6,099 nucleotides of DNA. Origin: JBOGJG01 sp050747825. GTDB taxonomy: Bacteria; Acidobacteriota; UBA6911; RPQK01; JBOGJG01. The stretch is taken from assembly GCA_050747825.1 (NCBI GenBank), contig JBOGJG010000345.1, positions 1-6,099 on the forward strand, written 5' to 3'. Below, piece by piece: positions 1 through 5,534 of the stretch. How positions within the stretch are numbered: position 1 is the stretch's first letter; the number at the start of each line of letters is the position of its first letter. Under the pieces are notes generated by a model. That model saw only the letters and a list, made by a program, of their open reading frames with translations. It was not told the DNA's origin and did not search any database. A program made the translations under genes and the position numbers.

Positions 1-155
1 ACAGTGAAATTCCCTAAGCGGCAAAACAGCGAAAACATTCGCGGAAGCAGCGAGCGAAAATCGTCTTGCAGGGACGATGTCTACTTCTGACGCGATTTCG
101 GACCAATCCCGAGAAGCCAATCACATCGGCCTCGTGCCACAAGCCGACATCATGC

Positions 156-479
156 CTAAAGCAGGAAGTCGCCTGAGCTGAGCGCGCCGACTTTCACCAG
201 AATTTCGAAGTCGGCCTTGCCGTCGCCGTTGACGTCGCCCTGCACGATGACCTGGGAGCCCTTGTCGGTGAAGCGCAGCTCGCCCTTCACGTCATGGAAG
301 CCCTGCTGGCCGATCCACTTGAACTTCTGATTGCCTGAGACGCCGCTCTCGGCATCGATGTCGCGCAGGTCGATGTCGTCGGTGCCGCGCTTGAAGTCCT
401 GAATCACATCGCGGTTGGAACCGACAGCCGTCTCGCCTTTGGAATTGAAGTCGAAGAAGTCGCGCTCGCTGCCGCCGAA
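156..479 (-). pseudogene. C-terminal remnant of an RTX/serralysin-type secreted calcium-binding protein
   Basis: Read on the minus strand, this stretch gives about 107 residues that look like the C-terminal domain of RTX/M10-serralysin-type secreted proteins. The features are an FGGSERDFFDF segment, then VIQDFKRGTDDIDLRDIDA, an FKWIGQQGF segment, GELRF, the acidic turn GDVNGDGKADFEI, and a terminal GDFLL just before the stop. In this family the C-terminal domain folds with Ca2+ and carries the type I secretion signal at the extreme C terminus. The natural C terminus is present, but the reading frame hits a stop at 483-485, exactly where transposase homology begins on the other strand. The gene has therefore lost its catalytic or repeat part and its start. 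An internal ATG at 405-407 could begin an 83-residue ORF, but I regard it as part of the remnant. Nothing recognisable lies between 1 and 155. Confidence 0.75.
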
Positions 480-480
480 C

Positions 481-956
481 CATTATTCGTGTTTCTGGTC
501 CTGGGCCACGGCCGGCGGCAATTGCTGTGGTTTGAGGTAACGCGCCATCCAACGGCCGAGTGGCTTGCCCGACAGATGACCGAGGCATTCCCCTGGACAT
601 CAGCGCCGGCCTGCCTGGTGCGTGACAATGACCGTGCCTACGGACATGTTTTCAGGTCGCGACTGACGGCCATGGGCATCCGCGACCGACCGATCTCGCC
701 AAGATCGCCATGGCAAAATGCGTATGTGGAGCGTCTGATTGGCACCGTGAGACGCGAGTGTCTGGATCGCATGCTGATCTTTGGCGAGGCGCACCTACGG
801 CAGGTTCTTTCTTCCTATGCCGAGTACTACAATGAGGTTCGTACGCACTTGGCTTTGGGCAAGGATGCGCCTGTCAGTCGAGAGGTCCAGCGGTCCGGTG
901 CCATTGTCGCAATCCCAATCTTGTCCGGGCTGCACCACCATTATGTCCGGATATGA
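481..956 (+). pseudogene. 5'-truncated DDE (rve-type) transposase
   Basis: This is the C-terminal part of an integrase-core (rve) transposase of a type common in rhizobia. Homology starts abruptly at about 483 (LFVFLVLGHGRR) and continues to a natural end at the TGA at 954-956 (LHHHYVRI). The second catalytic Asp lies in LVRDNDRAYG, and the catalytic Glu lies 35 residues later in NAYVERLIG, preceded by the typical SPWQN segment. The N-terminal DNA-binding region and the first catalytic Asp are missing, so the protein cannot be an active transposase. A GTG at 489 could start a 155-residue ORF but would be accidental. No clear terminal inverted repeats are visible: only about 17 bases separate its stop from the next gene remnant, so this is an element fragment, not an intact insertion sequence. 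The family is IS3/IS481-like by catalytic core; I cannot name the exact element. Confidence 0.8.
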
Positions 957-973
957 TTTTCGGAAAGGACACC

Positions 974-1456
974 ATGAAGGTTGCCACTTTCAACGTGAAT
1001 AACGTCAACAAGCGGCTCGCGAACCTCTTCGCTTGGCTGCGCAGGTCAGGGCCCGATGTGGCTTGCCTTCAGGAGCTGAAGTGTACCGACCAAAACTTCC
1101 CCGTCAGGCCCATCGCCAAGGCTGGCTACGACGCCGTCTGGCGGGGGCAAAGTTCGTGGAACGGAGTCGCCATCCTTGGCCGCGGTCAGGAGCCTGTATT
1201 GATGCGCACTGAATTACCGGGCGATCCGACCGACAACCAAAGCCGCTATTTGGAGGCGGCCGTCAGCGGCGTGCTGATTGCGACGCTCCACGCGCCGAAC
1301 GGCAATCCCCAGCCATGCCCGAAATTCGACTACAAGCTTGCCTGGATGAAGCGGCTCCTGAAACATGCCGCCGAGCTTTGTGCTCTCGGGCTCGTCCTGG
1401 TGCCAGCCCCTCGTCTATTCCAAAAGATAGCCGTTGCTATCGGGGGGATGCTGTGA
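974..1456 (+). pseudogene. xthA: 3'-truncated exonuclease III (AP endonuclease)
   Basis: The start of an exodeoxyribonuclease III gene: MKVATFNVNNVNKRL at the N terminus, then PDVACLQELK with the metal-binding Glu34, WRGQSSWNGVAIL, and PNGNPQPCPKFDYKLAW. These enzymes cut DNA at abasic sites and degrade 3' ends in base-excision repair. The ATG at 974 is preferred because AAAGGA lies just upstream at 964-969 and because the family begins MK(I/V)ATFNVN; an earlier ATG at 953 is in frame. Homology stops at about residue 140-144 (near 1400), just before the usual GDYNV motif. After that the frame drifts through unrelated sequence to a chance TGA at 1454-1456. Full-length relatives have about 260 residues, so the Asp/Asn pair and the C-terminal His of the active site are lost. 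The usual Tyr before PNGNP is also a His here, which fits decay. Confidence 0.85.
1426..1441. repeat. Short perfect hairpin near the xthA break
   Basis: GATAGC at 1426-1431 and GCTATC at 1436-1441 are perfect inverted copies around a four-base loop. It lies shortly after the point where exonuclease III homology ends and about 140 bases before the precursor gene. It is followed by a run of G, not T, so it is not a typical intrinsic terminator. It may mark a recombination end or be chance. Confidence 0.3.
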
Positions 1457-1509
1457 TCCTGATATTGGACAGATCTTGGAGGATAGTTGGGGGGCGCCGT
1501 GTCTCTCTG

Positions 1510-1535
1510 AAGATCGGACCGTCTCTGACGATCTT
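1510..1535. promoter_or_regulatory. Inverted repeat upstream of the precursor gene, candidate operator
   Basis: AAGATCG (1510-1516) and CGATCTT (1529-1535) form a perfect 7-base dyad separated by 12 bases, ending 47 bases before the precursor start codon. A third copy of the half-site core, GATCTT, lies at 1472-1477. A nearly identical 12-base direct repeat (TCTCTGAAGATC at 1504-1515 and TCTCTGACGATC at 1522-1533) overlaps the dyad. The clustering in the only sizeable non-coding stretch before the cassette makes it a candidate regulator site or leader hairpin. A T run at 1546-1550 follows after ten bases, so an attenuator is also possible. I could not pick a convincing -35/-10 pair. Confidence 0.3.
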
Positions 1536-1569
1536 GTCCCCCTAGTTTTTCGCCGGCTGCAACTGAACT

Positions 1570-1574
1570 GGAGG
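1570..1574 (+). promoter_or_regulatory. Ribosome binding site of the precursor gene
   Basis: GGAGG lies eight bases before the ATG at 1583. It is one of the strongest Shine-Dalgarno sites in the window and fixes the precursor start, which is the only in-frame Met of that ORF. Confidence 0.75.
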
Positions 1575-1582
1575 CCGAGACA

Positions 1583-1879
1583 ATGGTCGATCTGCCGCCG
1601 CCACCCCCTCTGCCGGCTTTCGTCGAACCCGATAAATCAAACGAGTCGGACACGAGAGAACGCATTAACGTCATTCGAGTGACGTTTGCCAAGGCCCGAG
1701 GCCTCGCGCAGTCAGGCAAGCTAAGGTCGTCTTCCACGGATCCACAGAGCGATACGGAGGTCGCATTCGACAATTTCAACCAGGCGCTGCCCTTCCAAAA
1801 CTTCAATCAATTTTCAAACTTCAACGACTTCAGCAATTTCAACGACTTCAGCAATTTCAACGACTTCAGCAACAGCTAG
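1583..1879 (+). CDS. RiPP precursor peptide with Phe-X-Asn/Asp/Gln core repeats, predicted multi-cyclophane substrate
   Basis: A 98-residue peptide with two unlike halves. Residues 1-61 form a hydrophilic leader that begins with a Pro-rich run (DLPPPPPLP), followed by ERINVIRVTFAK, a segment that could be a strand or helix read by the modifying enzymes. Residues 62-98 form the core, built from Phe, Asn, Asp, Ser and Gln. Phe occurs at 62, 65, then every third residue from 71 to 95, and the residue two places after each Phe is Asn, Asp or Gln. Radical SAM/SPASM cyclophane synthases link an aromatic ring to the beta carbon of the residue at +2 in such aromatic-X-X motifs, so up to eleven sites exist. 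The last part is three copies of FNDFSN. The gene has a strong GGAGG site and ends 17-23 bases before the radical SAM gene, as precursor/maturase pairs usually do. No Cys is present and no Gly-Gly cleavage site is obvious. I infer its role from composition and context; I cannot assign it to a named precursor family. Confidence 0.85.
   Translation: MVDLPPPPPLPAFVEPDKSNESDTRERINVIRVTFAKARGLAQSGKLRSSSTDPQSDTEVAFDNFNQALPFQNFNQFSNFNDFSNFNDFSNFNDFSNS
1820..1873 (+). repeat. Three tandem 18-base repeats encoding FNDFSN
   Basis: The unit TTCAACGACTTCAGCAAT occurs at 1820-1837 and 1838-1855 without change, and at 1856-1873 with only the last base altered (AAC for AAT, both Asn). Earlier Phe-containing units at 1766-1819 encode a similar pattern with other codons and residues (for example TTT TCA AAC for F-S-N), so they are older or more diverged. 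Unit length is an exact multiple of three, so gain or loss of a copy keeps the frame. Confidence 0.95.
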
Positions 1880-1902
1880 TCGCGCATGCGTACGGATTGA
1901 AC

Positions 1903-3069
1903 ATGGTCGCTACCTGCGGCACGTCGGCCACGCATGATCCTGTCCACGTCGAACTGGCGCCGCTCGGGCTTCTGGTTGTCCAACCCACACCGTTTTGCAA
2001 CATCGACTGCTCCTACTGCTATCTAGGTAACCGCTCAGATGCGACCCGAATGGATGTCGCCACCGTGACGGCGATTGCTCGCTTTTTGCGGGGCGTACCC
2101 CTCCGTGAACCTCAGTTGTCCGTCGTTTGGCACGCCGGTGAGCCACTGACCGCCCCCATTGACTTTTATGAAACCGCGTTTCGGACTTTACAGTCCGAAG
2201 CCGCGCCGACCCTGTTCCAGCACCATTTTCAAACGAATGGCATGTTGATCAATGACAACTGGTGCGAATTATTCAGGCGATGGTCAGTTCGGATCGGCGT
2301 CAGTATCGACGGTCCAAAAGAGGTTCATGATGCTTATCGCGTCGACCGGTCAAAACGAGGAACGCATGACCGCGTTATGCGCGGCGTGGAAAAACTCCGG
2401 GAGCACCAGATCCCGTTTACGGTCATCGGCGTTCTGACCAGGAATGCACTTCAGACGCCTGATGAGTTCTGGCAATTCTTCGAGACTTTGGGCGCGTCGC
2501 AGGTCGCCTTCAACGTCGAGGAAGCCGAGGGCATAAATGCGTCATCGTCTCTTTCGGGAAACGACTCTGATGAAACGTTTCGTGCGTTTCTTCAGCGCGT
2601 CGCCAAGCTTCTCTCAGCAAATCCGGGGATACGGTTGCGTGAATTCGATGGCATGCGCGGGCACCTGACGGCTCCGCCCGGTAGCGACGTGATGCGCGCT
2701 GACAACAGGCCAGGTGCTATTATCAATATCGATGTTGCCGGCAACGTAACGACATTCTCGCCGGAGCTGCTTGGTGTCGAAGACGACCGGTATGGAAAAT
2801 TCCATTGGGGCAACGTCCATACGGATGATTGGCTGGCAGTTGTTTCCCATCCTGGCTTCCTGCAAGCCTACAGCGACATCTTGGCAGGCATTGAGCAATG
2901 TCGAGAGTCGTGTGCATATTTTTCGGTTTGCGGTGGAGGTAACCCGAGCAACAAGCTTGGGGAATTGGGAACCTTCGCCGGAGCGGAAACACAATACTGC
3001 CGCCTACACGTTCAAGCTTTCGCCGACATTGTAATTGAAGACCTTGAGAAGGAAATCGGCATCAGCTAG
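1903..3069 (+). CDS. Radical SAM/SPASM peptide maturase, predicted cyclophane synthase
   Basis: A cytosolic radical SAM enzyme of 388 residues. The Cys-X3-Cys-X2-Cys signature for the SAM-binding 4Fe-4S cluster is at residues 32-39 (PFCNIDCSYCYLGNR). The WHAGEP motif at 76-81 and SIDGP at 134-138 are typical of the radical SAM barrel in peptide-modifying members. The C-terminal SPASM region has Cys333, Cys337, Cys343 and Cys366 in CRESCAYFSVCGGGNPSNK and ETQYCRLHVQAF, which bind auxiliary iron-sulfur cluster(s). This CGGG-PSNK-E-G-F...YCR tail is characteristic, from memory, of the GrrM/FxsB/YhhB-type maturases that form three-residue cyclophanes. The upstream precursor with its Phe-X-X pattern is the obvious substrate. 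No PqqD-like leader-recognition domain is visible. The ATG at 1903 is preferred over the TTG at 1897 because the weak ACGGA at 1892-1896 is six bases before it; the TTG would add two residues. Family membership is firm; the exact crosslink (Phe ring to Asn/Asp/Gln or Ser) is inferred. Confidence 0.93.
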   Translation: MVATCGTSATHDPVHVELAPLGLLVVQPTPFCNIDCSYCYLGNRSDATRMDVATVTAIARFLRGVPLREPQLSVVWHAGEPLTAPIDFYETAFRTLQSEAAPTLFQHHFQTNGMLINDNWCELFRRWSVRIGVSIDGPKEVHDAYRVDRSKRGTHDRVMRGVEKLREHQIPFTVIGVLTRNALQTPDEFWQFFETLGASQVAFNVEEAEGINASSSLSGNDSDETFRAFLQRVAKLLSANPGIRLREFDGMRGHLTAPPGSDVMRADNRPGAIINIDVAGNVTTFSPELLGVEDDRYGKFHWGNVHTDDWLAVVSHPGFLQAYSDILAGIEQCRESCAYFSVCGGGNPSNKLGELGTFAGAETQYCRLHVQAFADIVIEDLEKEIGIS

Positions 3070-3165
3070 CGCCGACCCATTCGAGGTCGTGTTCCAAGTT
3101 GGATTCCATCAGCTTCGGATTTCGCCTAATGCCGACGCACTCTCGATGAGCGTTACCCAAGGGAA

Positions 3166-3954
3166 GTGGAGAGCGTCTTGACACACGACAGCGTAACCAG
3201 TGAACGCACGCCCCAGTCCCAGCGATCGAATGTCGACGTTTATTTGGTCGGTGCTGGAATAATATTCCCAGAGCAGCTGACAATTGAATCTGTAGAAATC
3301 CTGACGCTGTGCAAGCGGATCGGTACGAATCTGCCGGAAGCGATTTTGGATGGATTACCGGAAGACCTGCGGGCCAAGTGTGTGAGCTTGTGGTCGCTCT
3401 ATCAGGACGGCCGAATCCGGACTGAGAATTATATGGACGTCTTTAACGCTATCGTCGAATTGACGGAGGTCGACACGCCGATCGCGTGGCTGACGCCAGG
3501 GCATCCGGTTATATTCGATAGCGTATCGGCATCGCTGCTAACTGAAGGAAAGGTCAGAGGATGGAACGTGCGCGTCATACCCGCCATCTCCTCTATCGAT
3601 ACGATGTTGGCGGAGCTTGGTTACGACCCCGCTCATGGCATGTTGATTCACGAGGCCACTGGTCTCGTGAGGCGACGCATACCTGTGACCCGGTCGATCG
3701 CGTTGATGTTGCTGCAGCCTGCTGTGTTTGACGTAAATGTCGCCATCATCGCTGGTGACAGTGCAGGCCCCGATTTGTCACCCTTGCGTGACTACCTTTG
3801 CGAGTTCTATGCCGCAGAACATAGATGCGCCTTTATTCGTTCTGCGTCCAAGCTAGGTGAACAAGATTTGGTAACGTGGACACTGCTTCGCGACCTTGCA
3901 TCGGTGCCTTACGACCGGGTTGCGGGGTCGACCTTGTTCGTACCGCCAGCCTAG
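3166..3954 (+). CDS. Tetrapyrrole-methylase-fold, borosin-like peptide alpha-N-methyltransferase
   Basis: A 262-residue SAM-dependent methyltransferase of the tetrapyrrole methylase (class III) fold. The N terminus has VYLVGAGI (Gly29, Gly31) and EQLTIESVEIL. TPGHPVIF at 110-117 corresponds to the YGHPGVF loop of borosin enzymes, PAISSIDTMLAELGYDP (139-155) to PGVSAEDCLFADLCIDP, HEAT (162-165) to YEAS, and the terminal STLFVPP to STFYIPP. YQDGRIRTENY places Tyr79, Arg85 and Tyr89 with the same 6 and 10 residue spacing as catalytic Tyr66, Arg72 and Tyr76 of fungal OphMA, as I recall that sequence. OphMA-type enzymes methylate backbone amides of a peptide. Here the protein ends at the catalytic domain, so it would act in trans, as in bacterial split borosins. 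The gene begins about 100 bases after the radical SAM gene. The start is uncertain: GTG 3166 is the longest, but TTG 3178 has a better-placed GGAG (3168-3171). The fold is certain; action on the upstream precursor is inferred, and a small-molecule substrate is the alternative. Confidence 0.85.
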   Translation: MESVLTHDSVTSERTPQSQRSNVDVYLVGAGIIFPEQLTIESVEILTLCKRIGTNLPEAILDGLPEDLRAKCVSLWSLYQDGRIRTENYMDVFNAIVELTEVDTPIAWLTPGHPVIFDSVSASLLTEGKVRGWNVRVIPAISSIDTMLAELGYDPAHGMLIHEATGLVRRRIPVTRSIALMLLQPAVFDVNVAIIAGDSAGPDLSPLRDYLCEFYAAEHRCAFIRSASKLGEQDLVTWTLLRDLASVPYDRVAGSTLFVPPA

Positions 3955-3984
3955 CGCGAAGCGTGCGCATGTCAGATTAGCAGC

Positions 3985-3989
3985 GGGGA
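3985..3989 (+). promoter_or_regulatory. Ribosome binding site of the oxygenase gene
   Basis: GGGGA ends five bases before the ATG at 3995. This supports that ATG over the in-frame TTG at 3896, which would lie inside the methyltransferase gene and add 33 basic, low-complexity residues. Confidence 0.6.
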
Positions 3990-3994
3990 CAAAC

Positions 3995-4849
3995 ATGGAT
4001 GCAAGTCTTCCAAGCTTGCTATCAAGCAGCGCATTGGTCTCGCCCGTTGTTCTGTATTCGCCCCAGCGTCTCCCACTCGAAGACCGCGTCCATTTGAGCC
4101 GCGGGACGTGCCCAGCCGAAACAATAGACTCGAGTGCTCCGCACTACGTGCGCGATGCCCGTGTTCCCGTTCCTGAATGGCGGCTTGCGACCCAAGAAGA
4201 GAATGCCGTGCTTTGGTCCGCTACCACGCCACAAACGCACCGCGGCGTCGGCATCGTCCGGCTTCTTGGTCCGCAATTGGTAAGGCTCTTTGCGGAGCGC
4301 AGCGACATCTTCGAGCGCGCCGACGATGCCGATACTCTGAAACATCCATTGATAGGACTGCTGCTCGACATCATTGGGAACGCCGGTCTTGCCGCCAGCC
4401 ATGTCTTTTCTGCGAGGATTGGGCGCGATCAGCCTGGCCAGATTACAATGACGAAAGCCGTTGATCACGATGCGCGAATAGGACTGCATATCGACCGCTG
4501 GGACAGGCTTTCTGTCGATGAGCTGGAGCTATCTTCCAATCGCGTTTCGATCAATCTCGGTCCGGTCGACCGGCATTTCATTTTTCTCAATCAGACCGCG
4601 GCAAGCATGGCTGCGATGCTGAAAAGGGCGAATGTGCACATCGCGCGCGATGTGCTGGCCATTGGCAGGGCGTTCATGTCGACTTTACCGGACTATCCAA
4701 TAGTGCGGCTGCGTCTTCGACCTGGTGAAGCCTACGTAGCCCCCACTGAGAACATCTTACACGATGGATCCAGCGCAGGGGTGCTGGAGACCAACCGCTA
4801 TCTATCGATTCGCGGGCGCTTCAACTTCATGCAGGCGCAACGCCAATGA
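3995..4849 (+). CDS. 2-oxoglutarate/Fe(II)-dependent oxygenase-like tailoring enzyme
   Basis: A 284-residue protein with the iron-binding facial triad of 2-oxoglutarate/Fe(II) oxygenases. The HxD pair is in RIGLHIDRWD (His165, Asp167), and the distal His256 is in PTENILHDGSS, followed by Arg candidates for 2-oxoglutarate binding at 268 and 273 (NRYLSIRGRF). The spacing of about 90 residues between HxD and the distal His, and strands such as NRVSINLGP and FIFLN between them, fit a double-stranded beta-helix core at roughly 150-275. The first 80 residues are rich in Pro and Ser and are not recognised. The gene lies 40 bases after the methyltransferase on the same strand and appears to be the last gene of the operon. 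Such oxygenases usually hydroxylate or oxidise C-H bonds, and 2OG-Fe(II) oxygenases are known companions of cyclophane-forming radical SAM enzymes (the YhhC type). I infer hydroxylation of the modified core peptide, perhaps at Asn or Asp; the actual site is unknown. Confidence 0.75.
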   Translation: MDASLPSLLSSSALVSPVVLYSPQRLPLEDRVHLSRGTCPAETIDSSAPHYVRDARVPVPEWRLATQEENAVLWSATTPQTHRGVGIVRLLGPQLVRLFAERSDIFERADDADTLKHPLIGLLLDIIGNAGLAASHVFSARIGRDQPGQITMTKAVDHDARIGLHIDRWDRLSVDELELSSNRVSINLGPVDRHFIFLNQTAASMAAMLKRANVHIARDVLAIGRAFMSTLPDYPIVRLRLRPGEAYVAPTENILHDGSSAGVLETNRYLSIRGRFNFMQAQRQ

Positions 4850-5141
4850 CGGCACGTTCATTTCGCAGCGACGCAAGGGAAATTGGTCAGTTGCAGTGAC
4901 TGACGAGAATGGCTCCGCAGTGTTTGAGGTGCGCGCAGACCCCGTATTTGGGACATGGACACCAGCTGAAACCATGCGGTCTATCCGCACCCTCTTCACT
5001 GAGGCCGGAGGCCACCAGCAAGTCGACGACCGCAGAAATGCGGGCAAGCAGCGCATCGCTCGGCGGAGCGCCCTTTCGCCGTTCACTCCTAGGGCGGGGC
5101 GCCTGCGGTTGCCGCGCGATCGAGCGGATGAGACTGACTGC
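4850..5141. other. No confident gene after the oxygenase
   Basis: No reading frame here has a supported start plus recognisable product. The plus frame that contains VTDENGSAVFEVRADP (about 4897-4944) reads like protein but has no convincing start; its continuation to 5723 crosses the GGDEF remnant antisense. On the minus strand, DALLARISAVVDLLVASGLSEE (about 5000-5065) looks helical and could be debris of a small hypothetical protein. A 6-base inverted repeat, GTCAGT at 4886-4891 and ACTGAC at 4899-4904, lies 37 bases after the oxygenase stop but lacks a T run. I see no terminator that clearly ends the cassette. Confidence 0.4.
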
Positions 5142-5438
5142 CTGCCGTGGTCGTTGACTCAGCCAAGAGTCTGTGGGCGGCGTAGCGACTCGATCCCTGC
5201 CTTCTTCTTTGGCGCGATAGAGGGCAAGATCCGCGCGTTTCATGAGATCGTCTATCGTGTCGCCGGTCTCGAGTTGGCCTGTGCCGAGGCTGCAGGTGAG
5301 GCGCACCATCCCCTCATCCGATGGCACTCCCAACTGCGCAAGCCTGCGACGCAAATCTTCCGCACGCTCTACGGCTTCCGAGAGAGCTGCCCCTCCATGC
5401 AGCAGCTTACGAAGTTCACGGACGGCGGCAGCGACAGA
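5142..5438 (-). pseudogene. Remnant of a GGDEF (diguanylate cyclase) domain protein
   Basis: The minus strand encodes the second half of a GGDEF domain: AVERAEDLRRRLA, then VRLTCSLGTGQL matching the usual (V/L)T(V/C)S(I/L)G strand, then LMKRADLALYRAKEEGRDRV, the hallmark helix and turn near the end of the domain. GGDEF domains make cyclic di-GMP from two GTP. The GG(D/E)EF signature loop and all upstream sequence are absent. The sequence before the remnant changes to a Pro run and low-complexity residues. An ORF of 254 residues (4887-5651) spans it, but both ends look unrelated to the domain. I therefore call it a decayed 3' end of a cyclase gene that is not active, pointing towards the cassette. 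Confidence 0.7.
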
Positions 5439-5486
5439 GGGGGGAGGAGGCGGCGCGACCACCATCGTGATGACAAGATCATCCGG

Positions 5487-5529
5487 TACGCACAGGGGAG
5501 AACATGGAGAGATTACGCGCAGGGGAGAA
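5487..5529 (+). repeat. Duplicated 16-base element carrying a Shine-Dalgarno core
   Basis: TACGCACAGGGGAGAA (5487-5502) and TACGCGCAGGGGAGAA (5514-5529) differ at one base and are offset by 27 bases. Each contains AGGGGAG and is followed within a few bases by an ATG (5503 and 5535). The second copy is ideally placed for the small ORF that follows. Confidence 0.6.
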
Positions 5530-5534
5530 TCTGC

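Noticed and set aside
481..956. Intact insertion sequence
   Set aside because: The N-terminal part and first catalytic Asp are missing, and no terminal inverted repeats or target duplication could be found.
1452..1471. Possible NifA-type upstream site (TGT ... ACA)
   Set aside because: The spacing between TGT and ACA is 14 bases rather than 10, and no sigma-54 -24/-12 element follows.
1330..1806. A 158-codon minus-strand open frame covering the precursor and its upstream region
   Set aside because: Low-complexity Gly/Ser runs are the reverse of the precursor's Pro run, and it lacks motifs. The plus-strand precursor has a strong ribosome site and a patterned core.
1820..1873. CRISPR-like repeat array
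   Set aside because: The 18-base units are directly adjacent without spacers and are in frame within a coding sequence.
3896..3994. Longer oxygenase start at TTG 3896
   Set aside because: It overlaps the methyltransferase gene by 59 bases and adds 33 basic residues with no ribosome site, whereas ATG 3995 has GGGGA at a good distance.
4022..4489. A 155-codon minus-strand open frame inside the oxygenase gene
   Set aside because: Its sequence has no recognisable motif and mirrors the high-GC coding frame of the oxygenase.
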